NCBI GenBank assembly: GCA_016868785.1
Contig: VGFS01000002.1
Span: 28,050 to 92,049 of the forward strand
DNA length: 64,000 bases
Source: Bacteroidota bacterium
Lineage (GTDB): Bacteria > Bacteroidota > Bacteroidia > NS11-12g > UBA955
Reading direction: 5' to 3'
Shown here: positions 50,740 through 60,257 of the stretch, one piece after another
How positions within the stretch are numbered: the stretch's first letter is position 1
Layout: each line of letters starts with the position of its first letter
Notes under the pieces: model-generated
The model's input: only the letters and a program-made list of their open reading frames with translations
Database searches by the model: none
Told to the model about the DNA's origin: nothing
Made by a program: the position numbers and the translations under genes

Positions 50740-52273
50740 GTCGTTTTTTCAAAAAGGTTTCTATCAAATAAATCATCGCCCCATAAATCATCGGCAAGAT
50801 AAAATAGCTGTATTGGGGCAGTTCGGGGCAGTATTGGGGCAGGAAGGTGACGGGCAAAATGGCCACGGAAAGGACGAACAAAAGCAATCCCACTTGGTAA
50901 GGAATGGGGTAGTTTTTTTGTCCGAAAGCATACCCCAGCACCACCAAGGTGGCATAGGCGGCGAGGGTGGTGTAGGCCGAGGCCACAAATCCGTATTGGG
51001 GGATGAACAAATAGTTGCCGATGAGGGTAACCACGGCTCCGGCGGCGGCGATGAGGCCACCCATTTTGGTTTGTCCCGACAGTTTATACCAAATGCTGAG
51101 GTTGTAGTACAATCCCAGGCACACGTTGGCACACAGCAGCACGGGGATGATCGAAAGTCCGCGTGCGTTGTTGTAATAAATGGGTTTTTGCATGAGCAGC
51201 GGGGCGATCCAGGGCATGAAAACCATGGTGAATAGGTAAATCCCGCCGGTGGCATAGACGAACATGCGCATCACGTAGGCGTATGTTTCTTTGGCATCGG
51301 CATCGCTGCTTTTGCTGAAGAAGAAGGGTTCTGCGGCGAATCGGAAGGCCTGAACGAAGAGGGTGAGGACCAGGCTGAGTTTGTAGAAGGCCGAGTACAT
51401 GCCTGTTTCGGCGTCGGCGATGTTGGCTGGCAAGAGGTTTTTGAGCAGCAGTCGGTCTATGGTTTCGTTGATCATCCCGGCGAGTCCAACGATGATGAGG
51501 GGGAGCGAGTATTGGAGCATCCGCTGTACCAGGGATACATCAAAGCCTTCTTTGAGTTGGGTGAAGGTGCTCGACAGCAGGGGCAGGGTGATGAGGGAGG
51601 CCAACAAGTTGCTGAGGAAGATGTTGGCGATCATGTTGTGGGGGTTGGCTTGGGTTTGTCCCCAAGTGGCGATGGACTGCCAGGTATCGCTTGGAAAGAG
51701 GTCGTGCGACAGGTGGAGTCCGAAGAAGGTATCGCGATGGTTTAGGACAAAGTCGCCGAAGGTGGGCGCTACAACGAGCAGTAAGAGGTTGGCGGCGATG
51801 TTGATGCCGATGTTGGAGAGTTTGATCCAGGCGAAGGACCAAGGTTTTTCTTGCTGACGCAACCAGGCAAATCCGAGCGCGGCGATGGCATCGGCGGCGA
51901 GGATGTATACGAGGTATTCGATGAGTTCGGGGTATTGGGGGTATCCCATCCAGTCCATGATTTGCGGTCCCATCCAACAGGCGGTGAGGACGGCGGCGCA
52001 GCCGGTGAGTATGAGGGTATAGGTTGCCGAGGAGAGGACTTTGGCGGGTTTTTGGGTTTGTTTGGAGAAGTGGAAGAAGGCGGTTTCAAGTCCGAGTGCA
52101 AAGACGATGGCCAGGAAACTTGCGTAGGTAAACATGACGCTCACCACACCGTATTCGGCTGGGGAGAGTTTGATCAGATACAGGGGTACGAGCAAATAAT
52201 TGATCAACCGACCCACCATGGTGCTGAGTCCGTAGACGGCGGTTTGCGAGGCCAATTTTTTGAGAACGCTCAT
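50726..52273 (-). CDS. Polysaccharide flippase (MATE/MOP-like, Wzx type)
   Basis: This 515-residue membrane protein has about 14 hydrophobic segments and the polysaccharide-synthesis start [20 protein letters not shown] followed by [21 protein letters not shown]. It is predicted to flip lipid-linked glycans across the inner membrane. I use ATG 52273 because a promoter box lies 4 bases upstream; the track start 52414 adds a non-conserved stretch. It is coupled to dut. In Bacteroidota this housekeeping copy is usually outside the capsule loci. Confidence 0.9.
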   Translation of the reverse strand: MSVLKKLASQTAVYGLSTMVGRLINYLLVPLYLIKLSPAEYGVVSVMFTYASFLAIVFALGLETAFFHFSKQTQKPAKVLSSATYTLILTGCAAVLTACWMGPQIMDWMGYPQYPELIEYLVYILAADAIAALGFAWLRQQEKPWSFAWIKLSNIGINIAANLLLLVVAPTFGDFVLNHRDTFFGLHLSHDLFPSDTWQSIATWGQTQANPHNMIANIFLSNLLASLITLPLLSSTFTQLKEGFDVSLVQRMLQYSLPLIIVGLAGMINETIDRLLLKNLLPANIADAETGMYSAFYKLSLVLTLFVQAFRFAAEPFFFSKSSDADAKETYAYVMRMFVYATGGIYLFTMVFMPWIAPLLMQKPIYYNNARGLSIIPVLLCANVCLGLYYNLSIWYKLSGQTKMGGLIAAAGAVVTLIGNYLFIPQYGFVASAYTTLAAYATLVVLGYAFGQKNYPIPYQVGLLLFVLSVAILPVTFLPQYCPELPQYSYFILPMIYGAMIYLIETFLKKRHASR

Positions 52274-52277
52274 GGTG

Positions 52278-52285
52278 CGAATATA
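52278..52285 (-). promoter_or_regulatory. Predicted -7 box of the flippase-dut operon
   Basis: Minus-strand TATATTCG (TAnnTTCG) ends 4 bases before the ATG at 52273. Confidence 0.5.
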
Positions 52286-52307
52286 GGGAGTTTGGGTGGG
52301 GGTTGGC

Positions 52308-52931
52308 TCAGGGGGTTGTTGCCTGAAATTGTTGAAATTGTTGGAAGTAGTCGGGGGCGAGCGGACCCAAATTGAACAGCAGGTCGATGGTGCTGAGGGG
52401 CGAGCGGAAGCCAAATTTGGTATCGAACACTTGGGGGTAGTTGGGCAGGGTGAGGGCTTGGTATTGTTGGTAGTATGGGGTTAGCAGTTGCTGTGCGATG
52501 ATTGATTTTTCTGCTCCGGGGGCGGGTGAGTATTGGGGTTGTTGGTTGATTTTTAGGTTGGTAAAAAGCACTTGGTTGCAGCCTTCGATAAGGTCTTGCA
52601 TGGTGGTGGGTTTTTCGTTGAACACGGCCCAAAATCGATAATCGTAATATTCGAAGAAGGGCGATTTGCCGTAGGCGGTTTGCCAGGCTTGTTTATGGTC
52701 TTTGATCCAGTTTTGGTTGTAGTTGATGCGCACGTGGGGGAGGGGGATGTTGCGGTCATCGTGGTGCACGGGCACCGAAAGTGGTTGGATGTTATTGGGT
52801 CCACCGATGGCATAACGATTGTGTCCGTTCTGTTTTTGGAAGGGCACATTTTGAAGGATGGAAAATTGCGACTGCTGTAGGCCGATGACAAACCATCGCA
52901 CATCGGGGAGGAGGGTATAGGGCAGGTACAT
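52308..52931 (-). CDS. WbqC-family protein
   Basis: This 207-residue protein matches the WbqC-like family, often found near surface-polysaccharide genes. Visible parts are the hydrophobic start YLPYTLLPDVRWFVIGLQQS, PFQKQNGHNRYAIGGPNNIQ, then LSVPV, the DHKQAWQTAYGKSPFFEYY segment, and VFDTKFGFRSPLSTIDLLFN. Family biochemistry is not established; a role in glycan or amino-sugar synthesis is presumed. Its ATG overlaps the folK stop by one base. The C-terminus is glutamine- and phenylalanine-rich. Confidence 0.82.
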   Translation of the reverse strand: MYLPYTLLPDVRWFVIGLQQSQFSILQNVPFQKQNGHNRYAIGGPNNIQPLSVPVHHDDRNIPLPHVRINYNQNWIKDHKQAWQTAYGKSPFFEYYDYRFWAVFNEKPTTMQDLIEGCNQVLFTNLKINQQPQYSPAPGAEKSIIAQQLLTPYYQQYQALTLPNYPQVFDTKFGFRSPLSTIDLLFNLGPLAPDYFQQFQQFQATTP

Positions 52932-53425
52932 CAGGGGTAGAAGGGGAGGACGGGCAGGGTATCGGGACAGGCGACGAGGAGTTCTTTGAGCGATTTGCGG
53001 TGTTGGGGATGTCGGTAGTTGGGGGCGATGTCGGCCAGGGGCTGCAGCACAAACCTTCGGTTTTGCATGTATGGGTGGGGGATTTGCAGGGATTCTTTGT
53101 CGATTATTGAATCGTTATATAGTAATATGTCTATATCAATCGTTCTAGGTCCCCACGGGATATCGCGCCTACGACCGAGTTGTTTTTCGATGTATAAACA
53201 TTTGTTTAGCAGCATTTTGGGTGTGAAGGGTGTTTTGACGATGATGGCTTGGTTGAGGAAATCGGGTTGATCGGTATGGCCCCAGGCGGCGGTTTGGTAG
53301 AGGGCGGAGACTTTGACAATTTCACCCACTTGTTGGGCGATGAGCATTTGGGCTTTGCCGATGTTTTGCAATCGGTTTCCCATGTTGCCCCCAAGTCCGA
53401 GCGCTACCCAATTTTCGACGTACAT
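52931..53425 (-). CDS. folK: 6-hydroxymethyl-7,8-dihydropterin pyrophosphokinase
   Basis: FolK transfers pyrophosphate from ATP to 6-hydroxymethyl-dihydropterin in folate synthesis. The 164-residue protein shows ALGLGGNMGNRLQNIGKA, QTAAWGHTDQPDFLNQAI, the signature RRRDIPWGPRTIDIDILLYN and IPHPYMQNRRFVLQPLADIA. It is coupled to the WbqC gene and diverges from the M16 protease gene, with a promoter box 8 bases from its ATG. Confidence 0.95.
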   Translation of the reverse strand: MYVENWVALGLGGNMGNRLQNIGKAQMLIAQQVGEIVKVSALYQTAAWGHTDQPDFLNQAIIVKTPFTPKMLLNKCLYIEKQLGRRRDIPWGPRTIDIDILLYNDSIIDKESLQIPHPYMQNRRFVLQPLADIAPNYRHPQHRKSLKELLVACPDTLPVLPFYP

Positions 53426-53433
53426 GATGTCTG

Positions 53434-53441
53434 CGAAGATA
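53434..53441 (-). promoter_or_regulatory. Predicted -7 box of folK
   Basis: Minus-strand TATCTTCG (TAnnTTCG) ends 8 bases before the folK ATG. Confidence 0.5.
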
Positions 53442-53470
53442 AATACACCATGGCGAAGGTAGAGAACCCC

Positions 53471-53478
53471 TATTTTTG
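53471..53478 (+). promoter_or_regulatory. Predicted -7 box of the M16 protease gene
   Basis: TATTTTTG matches TAnnTTTG and ends 7 bases before ATG 53486, deciding that start over the track start at 53249. Confidence 0.6.
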
Positions 53479-53485
53479 TGCTTCT

Positions 53486-56446
53486 ATGAAATCGATTTTT
53501 TCTTTGTTAATGGTTGTCCTGTGTGCATTTAGCGTGCAGGCCCAAGACGTTGTTGTGGGTTTGAATACGGCCACCACGGCGCAGTGGGAGGTCATCAGTT
53601 ATGGCAATGACCCGTTGAAGGTGAGGCAATACACGTTTGCCAATGGGTTAACGCTGATCACATCGACACAGAAAAAATCGCCCCGCATTTACACCATGGT
53701 GGCGGTGAGAACGGGATCGAAGAACGACCCAGCGGACCACACGGGTTTGGCGCATTACTTGGAGCACATGTTGTTCAAGGGAACGGACAAATACGGCAGT
53801 TTGGACTGGGCCAAGGAGGCGCCGTTGTTAAAGCAAATCGACCAATTGTATGAAAAGTATAACCACAGCACAGTTCCTATCGCACGGAAATCGATTTACC
53901 GGGCCATTGATAGTGTGAGTCAGTTGGCGGCGAAGTTTGCGATTGCCAATGAATACGACAAAATGTGTCAGGCCATGGGCGCTCAGGGCACGAATGCGTT
54001 TACCAGCAACGATGAAACGGTGTACATCAACGACATCCCATCGAACATGGTGAACAAGTGGATTGCTTTGGAGGCAGAGCGGTTCCGCAACCCTGTTCTG
54101 CGATTGTTTCACACGGAGTTGGAAGCGGTGTATGAGGAGAAAAACATTTCGTTGGATCGGGTGGGCGACAAAGTCTATGAGGTGATGATGGCGGATTTGT
54201 TCAAGAAGCACAATTATGGTTTGCAGACGACCATCGGAACGGTGGAGCATTTGAAGAACCCCAGTTTGGAGGCCATTCGCAATTATTATAACGACTATTA
54301 CGTGCCCAACAACATGGCGATCATCATGAGTGGTGATTTTGATCCGGATGCGGTGGCGCAGCAGGTATACGAGCAGTTTGGGTCTATGCAGCGCAAGGAC
54401 GTTTACAACTATGTTTTTGAGTTGGAGACGCCGGTGAACCAGGAGCGTACGTACGAGTTGGTGGATCCTGAGGCGGAGTATGTGAATGTAGGTTTTCGCA
54501 TTCCGAATGCGGGCACGGAGGAATCACGGGCCGCGAAGTTGATCGATTTGTTGCTGAGCAATTCCAAGGCGGGATTGATTGACGTGAATTTGGTGTTGAA
54601 GCAAAAGGTTTTATCGGCCTACAGCGGCGTGGAGCAACTGTCTGACTACGGCATTTTTTATCTTCAGGGATCGCCCAAGGAGGGACAAACGTTGGAGGAG
54701 GTAAAGGAATTGTTGCTGGGTGAGTTGGAGAAGATTCGCAAGGGCGAGTTTGATGCCAATTTGTTGAAGGCCATCATATTGAATAAGGAAATTGAGAAAA
54801 TCAAGGCGTTTGACGAGAATGAAAGTCGTTGTTTCTTGCTGAAAGACGCGTTCATTCAGGGGTTGGATTATCGCGATAAGTTCAATGAAATCGCCATGAT
54901 GAAGGAGATGTCGAAGGACTATTTGGTGGATTTTGCCAATGTATTTTTGAACATGGACCGTGTGGTGGTTTACAAGCGCAAGGGGGAGAAGCCGGTATCG
55001 GAAAAAATTGAGAAACCTGCCATTCATCCGGTGGAGTTGAATCGAGACAAGCAGAGTGCGTTTGTGAAGAATTGGTTGGCGTTGCCATCGGAAAAAATCA
55101 ATCCTGAGGTGGTGGATTTGAAAGCGGCCATACAGCAGGAGTACGTAGGTCCAGCGGTGATGCGTTATGTGAAAAACACCGACAATCGCTTGTTTAATTT
55201 GTCGTACCGCTACGACTACGGCACTTGGCACAACAAGGCGTTGGAGTTGTTGCAGGGTTACATTTCTTATGTTGGAACGGACGGGTACACTGCGGCGGAG
55301 ATCAGTCAGGCGTTTTATCGTTGGGGCTGTAGTTTTGGCGCCACTGCGGGAACTGAGCATTTTGTGTTTGGGGTTGAAGGTCCGGAAGAAAACTTCGATT
55401 CTGCGGTTTGGCTGTTCGACCGGCTGATGAACAATCCGAAGGTGGATGAGGTGGTTTTTGCATCGATGGTGGCGGATATTATTAAGTCTCGGGAGGATGC
55501 GAAATCAAATCCATCGGCCATTCGCAGTGCTTTGATGTCGTATGCGATGTACGGAGCCAACAATCCATCGAAGTGGGTGTTGAGCAATGCGGAGTTACAG
55601 AAAATGAAAGCGGAGGATGTGGTGAAATTGATGAAGGGGATTAAGAACATCAAGCATACTATGGATTACTACGGGGCTCGGGATAGGGCGGGTGTGACAG
55701 CATCGTTGCGGTTGTATCACCAATTGCCGGCAGATCAAACGAAGCATGAATTGGCGTTTCAGCTAGATAAATCGAAGTCGGTGAGTCAATTGTTTGCAGA
55801 AAAGGAAGTAACGCAGCCGGTGGTATATTTCACCCATTACGATCAGGTGCAGGCGAGTATCAACTGGTATTCCAGGGGATCGGTGTTGAGCGAGGCGGAG
55901 TCGCCATTGGTATCGGCGTTCAACCAATATTTTGGGGGTGATATGAGCAGTGTGGTTTTCCAGAACATCCGGGAGGCGAAGGCGTTGGCGTACAGTACTT
56001 ATGCGGTTTACCGTGCGGCCGGTTATAAGGGGAAATACAATTCCATGGTCGGATTTGTGGGTACGCAGGCCGATAAATTTCACGATGCGGTTGGGGCGAT
56101 GAATGAATTGTTGACCACGTTGCCGCAGAATGCGGAGGTGTTTGAGTTGGCGAAGAAGAGTTTGGCGAACCAGGTAGAGACGAATCGGTTGGAGCGTTCG
56201 CGCTATATTTCATCGTTGGATGCGAATATGGATCGCGGGTTTTCAACGGTGGTACCGAATCTGGAGAACTACAAGAAGTTATCGACTTTGGGTATGGTTG
56301 ACATCGCCAATTTCCACAAGGAAAGGGTGAGTGGCAAGCCGTATTCGTTGGTGGTTGTGGCTGACAGAAACCGGGTGAAGAAGGAGGATTTGTCGCGCTA
56401 CGGCAAGGTAGTAGAGCTAAAGATTGAGGATTTGTTCGGGTATTAA
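53486..56446 (+). CDS. M16-family zinc metalloprotease (tandem insulinase-like domains)
   Basis: The 986-residue exported protein has a signal peptide (MKSIFSLLMVVLCAFSVQAQ). The first M16 domain has the inverted zinc motif HYLEHMLFKGT (HxxEH) and the distal Glu in ELEAVYEEKNISLDRVGD; domains 3-4 form the second, catalytically inactive half. The length fits a fused M16A/C-type clamshell peptidase that degrades short peptides in the periplasm or at the outer membrane. The track start at 53249 is antisense to folK and is rejected. The gene is single. Confidence 0.93.
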   Translation: MKSIFSLLMVVLCAFSVQAQDVVVGLNTATTAQWEVISYGNDPLKVRQYTFANGLTLITSTQKKSPRIYTMVAVRTGSKNDPADHTGLAHYLEHMLFKGTDKYGSLDWAKEAPLLKQIDQLYEKYNHSTVPIARKSIYRAIDSVSQLAAKFAIANEYDKMCQAMGAQGTNAFTSNDETVYINDIPSNMVNKWIALEAERFRNPVLRLFHTELEAVYEEKNISLDRVGDKVYEVMMADLFKKHNYGLQTTIGTVEHLKNPSLEAIRNYYNDYYVPNNMAIIMSGDFDPDAVAQQVYEQFGSMQRKDVYNYVFELETPVNQERTYELVDPEAEYVNVGFRIPNAGTEESRAAKLIDLLLSNSKAGLIDVNLVLKQKVLSAYSGVEQLSDYGIFYLQGSPKEGQTLEEVKELLLGELEKIRKGEFDANLLKAIILNKEIEKIKAFDENESRCFLLKDAFIQGLDYRDKFNEIAMMKEMSKDYLVDFANVFLNMDRVVVYKRKGEKPVSEKIEKPAIHPVELNRDKQSAFVKNWLALPSEKINPEVVDLKAAIQQEYVGPAVMRYVKNTDNRLFNLSYRYDYGTWHNKALELLQGYISYVGTDGYTAAEISQAFYRWGCSFGATAGTEHFVFGVEGPEENFDSAVWLFDRLMNNPKVDEVVFASMVADIIKSREDAKSNPSAIRSALMSYAMYGANNPSKWVLSNAELQKMKAEDVVKLMKGIKNIKHTMDYYGARDRAGVTASLRLYHQLPADQTKHELAFQLDKSKSVSQLFAEKEVTQPVVYFTHYDQVQASINWYSRGSVLSEAESPLVSAFNQYFGGDMSSVVFQNIREAKALAYSTYAVYRAAGYKGKYNSMVGFVGTQADKFHDAVGAMNELLTTLPQNAEVFELAKKSLANQVETNRLERSRYISSLDANMDRGFSTVVPNLENYKKLSTLGMVDIANFHKERVSGKPYSLVVVADRNRVKKEDLSRYGKVVELKIEDLFGY

Positions 56447-56553
56447 TCGATGGCCAATTCGTGGTTTTTTAGCCCGAATTCATCGTATAGTTTTTGCAGA
56501 CAATCGGCGGTGAAATGGGCTTTCATTGCCTCTAAATGTCTGGTATGGTGCAT
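56443..56553 (-). CDS. Possible 36-residue protein or gene fragment
   Basis: The minus-strand frame MHHTRHLEAMKAHFTADCLQ continues to KNHELAID-stop, and its stop overlaps the M16 stop. The amphipathic, protein-like composition suggests a small gene or the tail of a lost one. A weak box TGATTTTG lies upstream. I recognise no family. The rest of 56447-56661 shows nothing else. Confidence 0.25.
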   Translation of the reverse strand: MHHTRHLEAMKAHFTADCLQKLYDEFGLKNHELAID

Positions 56554-56661
56554 GTCTGTGCACGCAAAATCATTATTTTGTGAAAAGTGAGATCCGTTAA
56601 GTATCTGTGAATTTCGCCGAATAAATTTGGCTATTTGCGATTTTCGCCACATCTTTACCCA

Positions 56662-56669
56662 TAATTTTG
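56662..56669 (+). promoter_or_regulatory. Predicted -7 box of the di-haem peroxidase gene
   Basis: TAATTTTG matches TAnnTTTG, 27 bases before ATG 56697. Confidence 0.55.
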
Positions 56670-56696
56670 TTGAAATTTCACGAAAAATTAAACAAA

Positions 56697-57902
56697 ATGA
56701 TGAAGAGCAAACAATTGACAGGACTGATTTTGGCTGGCTTAACGGGACTTACAATGTTGGGCATGGTGGCCTGTGATGGCGACAATCCCATCGGGGGTGT
56801 TGCGTTGAAAACGCCCAATTTGGCGAACGCGTCATCGTTTGATTACGAGTATGTTACGATGGTTAACGGCACTTCATTGAGCGTGAAGAATATGATTTTG
56901 GGCAGGTCGTTCAAGTTCACCAATGGATTTCCGGGCACAACGGGTAATATAGACACGGACATGCAGGAAGCGGCGATGACGTTTAGCAATGCCAGTGCGA
57001 AATTGGGTCGCGTTTTGTTTTACGACAAGCGCATGAGTTTGAACAACGCGGTTTCTTGTGGCAGTTGTCATCACCAGTCGTTGGGTTTCAGCGACCGCAT
57101 GCCTGTGAGTGTAGGTTTCGGTGGCAAGGTTACGCGCAGAAACAGCATGAGCATCAATAACCCTGTAAGCTTTAATAATTTGTTTTGGGATTCACGAGCA
57201 CAGTCGCCCATGGATTTGAGTTTACGTCCGGTATTCGACCACATCGAGATGGGTATGGAGTCTGACGAGATGTTGGAGAAGAAGTTGGCGGCCACGGATT
57301 TTTACGGTCCGTTGTTTCAGGAGGCTTTTGGATCTACGGAGATCACCCGCAGGAAGGTTTCTTTGGCGATGACTCATTTTGTTTCATCGATGGTAACGAT
57401 GAATTCCAAGAACGACAAGGTGAATGAGGGATTGGCGCAGTTCACGATGATGGAGAAGATGGGTCACGACTTGTTTTTCTCTGAGAGAGCGTCATGTTTT
57501 AAGTGTCACAGCGGCAGCAATTTCAGTGCACCTGACGATCCAGGTGGGGCTTATGGTGCGCCCACGGTTGCGGGTACTGCCAATGTTGGATTGGATAAAA
57601 CGTATGCCGACAATGGAAAGGGGAATGGTAATTTCCGTATTCCAAGTTTGCGCAACATTGAGCTGAGTGCGCCATACATGCACGACGGTCGTTTTGGTAC
57701 TTTGGAAAGTGTGATCGATCATTACAGTAGGGGCATACAGGCTCATCCTCATTTGGATGCCAATTTGAAGGATGACCGTGGCAATCCGAAGCGGATGAAT
57801 TTCACGGCGGAAGAGAAGGATGCGTTGATTGCGTTTTTGCGCACATTGACGGATGTTTCTTTCATTAGCAATCCGAAGTATTCAGATCCGTTTGCCAATT
57901 AA
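56697..57902 (+). CDS. Di-haem cytochrome c peroxidase/MauG-like lipoprotein
   Basis: The 401-residue protein has a signal sequence with lipobox LGMVAC. Two c-type haem motifs are present, SCGSCHHQSLGFSDR and CFKCHSGSNFS, plus the LGRVLFYDKRMSLNNAVSCG and RNIELSAPYMHDGRFGTLES segments typical of bacterial di-haem peroxidases and MauG. It would reduce hydrogen peroxide, or oxidise a partner protein, on the periplasmic side of a membrane. The start is ATG 56697 (or 56700); the upstream TTG in the track overlaps the promoter box. The gene is single. Confidence 0.92.
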   Translation: MMKSKQLTGLILAGLTGLTMLGMVACDGDNPIGGVALKTPNLANASSFDYEYVTMVNGTSLSVKNMILGRSFKFTNGFPGTTGNIDTDMQEAAMTFSNASAKLGRVLFYDKRMSLNNAVSCGSCHHQSLGFSDRMPVSVGFGGKVTRRNSMSINNPVSFNNLFWDSRAQSPMDLSLRPVFDHIEMGMESDEMLEKKLAATDFYGPLFQEAFGSTEITRRKVSLAMTHFVSSMVTMNSKNDKVNEGLAQFTMMEKMGHDLFFSERASCFKCHSGSNFSAPDDPGGAYGAPTVAGTANVGLDKTYADNGKGNGNFRIPSLRNIELSAPYMHDGRFGTLESVIDHYSRGIQAHPHLDANLKDDRGNPKRMNFTAEEKDALIAFLRTLTDVSFISNPKYSDPFAN

Positions 57903-57912
57903 TTAGCGGGGG

Positions 57913-57944
57913 AGGTTATCCTTTTGGGGATAATGCCTTCTTTT
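57913..57944 (+). terminator. Possible terminator after the peroxidase gene
   Basis: TTATCC-ttttgg-GGATAA hairpin extended by AGG/CCT and followed by TTCTTTT. The T-run is imperfect. Confidence 0.4.
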
Positions 57945-57952
57945 GCAGGTAG

Positions 57953-59002
57953 ATGATTACAGACAATTCCATTACGGTATTGATACCTTCTGGTGCAGGT
58001 GCACCCGGATTTGCGGGTATTTGTCGGTGTTTGCGCGAGGAATCTGCTTGGCGGATTGTGGCGGGCGATGTGAATGCGCATGCTTATGGCCGTCAGCTGT
58101 GTGATGTTTTTTTGGTGGTACCACCGAGCAGTGATGAGGGGGCTTATTTGGAGGTGGTGTTGGGGGCTTGTGTTGCGCATGCTGTGGATGTGGTGTTACC
58201 GATTACCACGAGGGAGTTGGATGTATTGTCGAGGGGCAGGTCGCAATTTGAGGCATTGGGGGTTACATTGATATTGAGCGGTGCCGAATCTATCGGCATT
58301 GCGAATGACAAGGGGTTATCGGCACGGCAGGCCCAAGCATTGGGGTTGCCGGTGCCGGCTTTTGAGGTGTGCGGGGATTGGCTTTCGTTTGAGCGCGCGG
58401 TGATTTCGTTGCAGGAACAGGGACTTGGGGTTTGTTTCAAGCCGGTTCGGGGCAATGGGAGTCGGGGTTTTGGGATTGTGGTAGAATCGGTGGAGTTGGG
58501 TGTTTTTTTATCGCGCAAGGCGGGGGTAGAGCCGATGACCTTGGACGAGTGGCGGAGGCGTTTACCGGAGCGTTTTGAAATTCCGATGATGGTTTGTGGG
58601 TATATGGAGGGACAGGAATATTCGGTAGACATGTTGTGTGCGGGGGGGAAGACGTTGTTTTGTGTGCCGAGAACGCGCGACAAAATGATTGGTGGGATTA
58701 GTGTGGCGGGCAAGTTGGACCGCAATTTTGGGTTGATTGCATTTTGCATTCGGTTGGCGCAGGCGTTGGAGCTTGAAGGTCCGATCGGGATGCAGTGGAA
58801 GGAGGATGCTGCGGGGGTACCGCATTTGATAGAGATCAATCCTCGGTTGCAGGGCACCACATCGGTGTTGTTGTTGGCAGGGTTGAACATGCCGGTGGTT
58901 GCGGTGCGACAGGCGTTGGGGCTGCCTTTGGAGGCGAGCACGGCGGACATTGATTGGGGCAAGCGGTTTGTGCGGTTTTGGGACGAGCGATTGTTGGATT
59001 AA
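57953..59002 (+). CDS. ATP-grasp ligase-like enzyme
   Basis: This 349-residue protein has a pre-ATP-grasp Rossmann-like start (ITVLIPSGAGAPGFAGICRC; IVAGDVNAHAYGRQLCDVFL) and an ATP-grasp domain with KPVRGNGSRGFGIVV, PMMVCGYMEGQEYSVDMLC and the metal-binding HLIEINPRLQGTTSV. It resembles carbamoyl-phosphate-synthetase-like ATP-grasp proteins encoded in glycan or peptide-modification loci. The acceptor substrate cannot be inferred. It lies 50 bases after the peroxidase gene with a weak hairpin between. Confidence 0.8.
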   Translation: MITDNSITVLIPSGAGAPGFAGICRCLREESAWRIVAGDVNAHAYGRQLCDVFLVVPPSSDEGAYLEVVLGACVAHAVDVVLPITTRELDVLSRGRSQFEALGVTLILSGAESIGIANDKGLSARQAQALGLPVPAFEVCGDWLSFERAVISLQEQGLGVCFKPVRGNGSRGFGIVVESVELGVFLSRKAGVEPMTLDEWRRRLPERFEIPMMVCGYMEGQEYSVDMLCAGGKTLFCVPRTRDKMIGGISVAGKLDRNFGLIAFCIRLAQALELEGPIGMQWKEDAAGVPHLIEINPRLQGTTSVLLLAGLNMPVVAVRQALGLPLEASTADIDWGKRFVRFWDERLLD

Positions 59003-59033
59003 AATTGTGCTTGGGTAGTTTTGTGAATCTGAG

Positions 59034-59041
59034 TATCTTCG
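59034..59041 (+). promoter_or_regulatory. Predicted promoter of the 51-residue membrane protein
   Basis: TATCTTCG (TAnnTTCG) with TTG at 59011-59013, 20 bases upstream; it ends 7 bases before ATG 59049. Confidence 0.55.
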
Positions 59042-59048
59042 CAACATC

Positions 59049-59204
59049 ATGAATACTCAAAAGCGTAACACCAAAGGCTACTGGGCGCTCACTGTGATCA
59101 GTGGCTTGGCACTTACTTACCTTACGATTTTTCAACCTGAGGCTTTTTGGCTGGGTTTGCCTACTTTTTTTGGTGGGATTGCCATGGCCATGGATTGGGT
59201 TTAA
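59049..59204 (+). CDS. Small membrane protein, 51 residues (absent from ORF track)
   Basis: A 51-codon ORF encodes MNTQKRNTKGYWALTVISGL and continues ALTYLTIFQPEAFWLGLPTF, ending FGGIAMAMDWV. It has a basic N-terminus and two hydrophobic segments separated by QPE. A well-placed promoter with both elements lies upstream, and it fills the space between the ATP-grasp gene and accA. I know no family. Promoter, composition and position all argue that it is a real gene. Confidence 0.6.
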   Translation: MNTQKRNTKGYWALTVISGLALTYLTIFQPEAFWLGLPTFFGGIAMAMDWV

Positions 59205-59273
59205 TCTTGGCTTTCATAACTTTTATTGTATCATGGGGTAAAACTGCCCCATAAATTCATTTATTTGCATACG

Positions 59274-60236
59274 ATGGCAAATCAAAATTGGTTCGATTTC
59301 GAAAAAGACATAGTAGAGCTGATGGATCAGCTTGAAAAAGCCAAGGAAACCCACGAGATGGGTAAATTGGACATGACAGATATGATGGCCACCTTGGAGA
59401 ACAAGATTGAGGAGGCCAAGCAGACGGTTTACGGCAATTTATCGGGATGGCAGAAGGTTCAAATTAGCCGACATCCGGAGCGTCCGTACACTTTGGATTA
59501 CATCGAAAACATCGCTACAGATTTCATCGAGTTGCATGGTGACAGGCAGGTGAAGGATGACAAGGCGATTGTGGGTGGATTTGCGAACATTGAGGGTAAG
59601 CCATTCATGATCATTGGGCAGCAGAAGGGCAGAAACACCAAACAGCGTCAGTTGCGCAATTTCGGTATGCCGAACCCAGAGGGGTATCGCAAGGCGTTGC
59701 GTTTGATGAAGTTGGCGGAGAAGTTCAATGTGCCGATTCTCACTTTGATTGATACGCCGGGTGCATCACCGGGTTTGGAGGCTGAGGAGAGGGGACAGGG
59801 CGAGGCCATTGCCAGAAACTTGTTGGAGATGAGTGTGTTGAAAGTTCCGGTTATCTGTGTGGTGATTGGAGAGGGTGCCAGCGGCGGTGCTTTGGGCATC
59901 GGTGTGGGTGACAGGGTTTTGATGATGGAGTACACTTGGTACAGTGTGATTAGTCCGGAAAGTTGTTCAAGTATTTTGTGGCGCACTTGGGAGATGAAGG
60001 AGCGTGCGGCGGAGGCATTGAAGTTGTCGGCCACGGATATGTTACAAAACAAATTGGTAGACGGAATTGTATCGGAGCCATTGGGTGGTGCGCATCATGA
60101 TCCACAGGCGGCCTATGACTCATTGAAGGCGGCGGTATTGCAGAGTTTGGGTGAGTTGGAGGGCATGGATCCGGAGGACAGAATTCAGGAGCGCATCGCA
60201 AAATTCTCTGCCATGGGAGTGGTTGTTGACGCGTAA
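59274..60236 (+). CDS. accA: Acetyl-CoA carboxylase carboxyltransferase subunit alpha
   Basis: AccA with AccD moves the carboxyl group from biotin to acetyl-CoA in fatty acid synthesis. The 320-residue protein starts [20 protein letters not shown] with the N-terminal helices, then [57 protein letters not shown] and the [20 protein letters not shown] segment. ATG 59274 is chosen over the track start 59226 because the family starts there. accD is not near. The next gene follows after 21 bases. Confidence 0.97.
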   Translation: MANQNWFDFEKDIVELMDQLEKAKETHEMGKLDMTDMMATLENKIEEAKQTVYGNLSGWQKVQISRHPERPYTLDYIENIATDFIELHGDRQVKDDKAIVGGFANIEGKPFMIIGQQKGRNTKQRQLRNFGMPNPEGYRKALRLMKLAEKFNVPILTLIDTPGASPGLEAEERGQGEAIARNLLEMSVLKVPVICVVIGEGASGGALGIGVGDRVLMMEYTWYSVISPESCSSILWRTWEMKERAAEALKLSATDMLQNKLVDGIVSEPLGGAHHDPQAAYDSLKAAVLQSLGELEGMDPEDRIQERIAKFSAMGVVVDA

Positions 60237-60257
60237 ACAAAGGTTTTTTCAGGGCCC

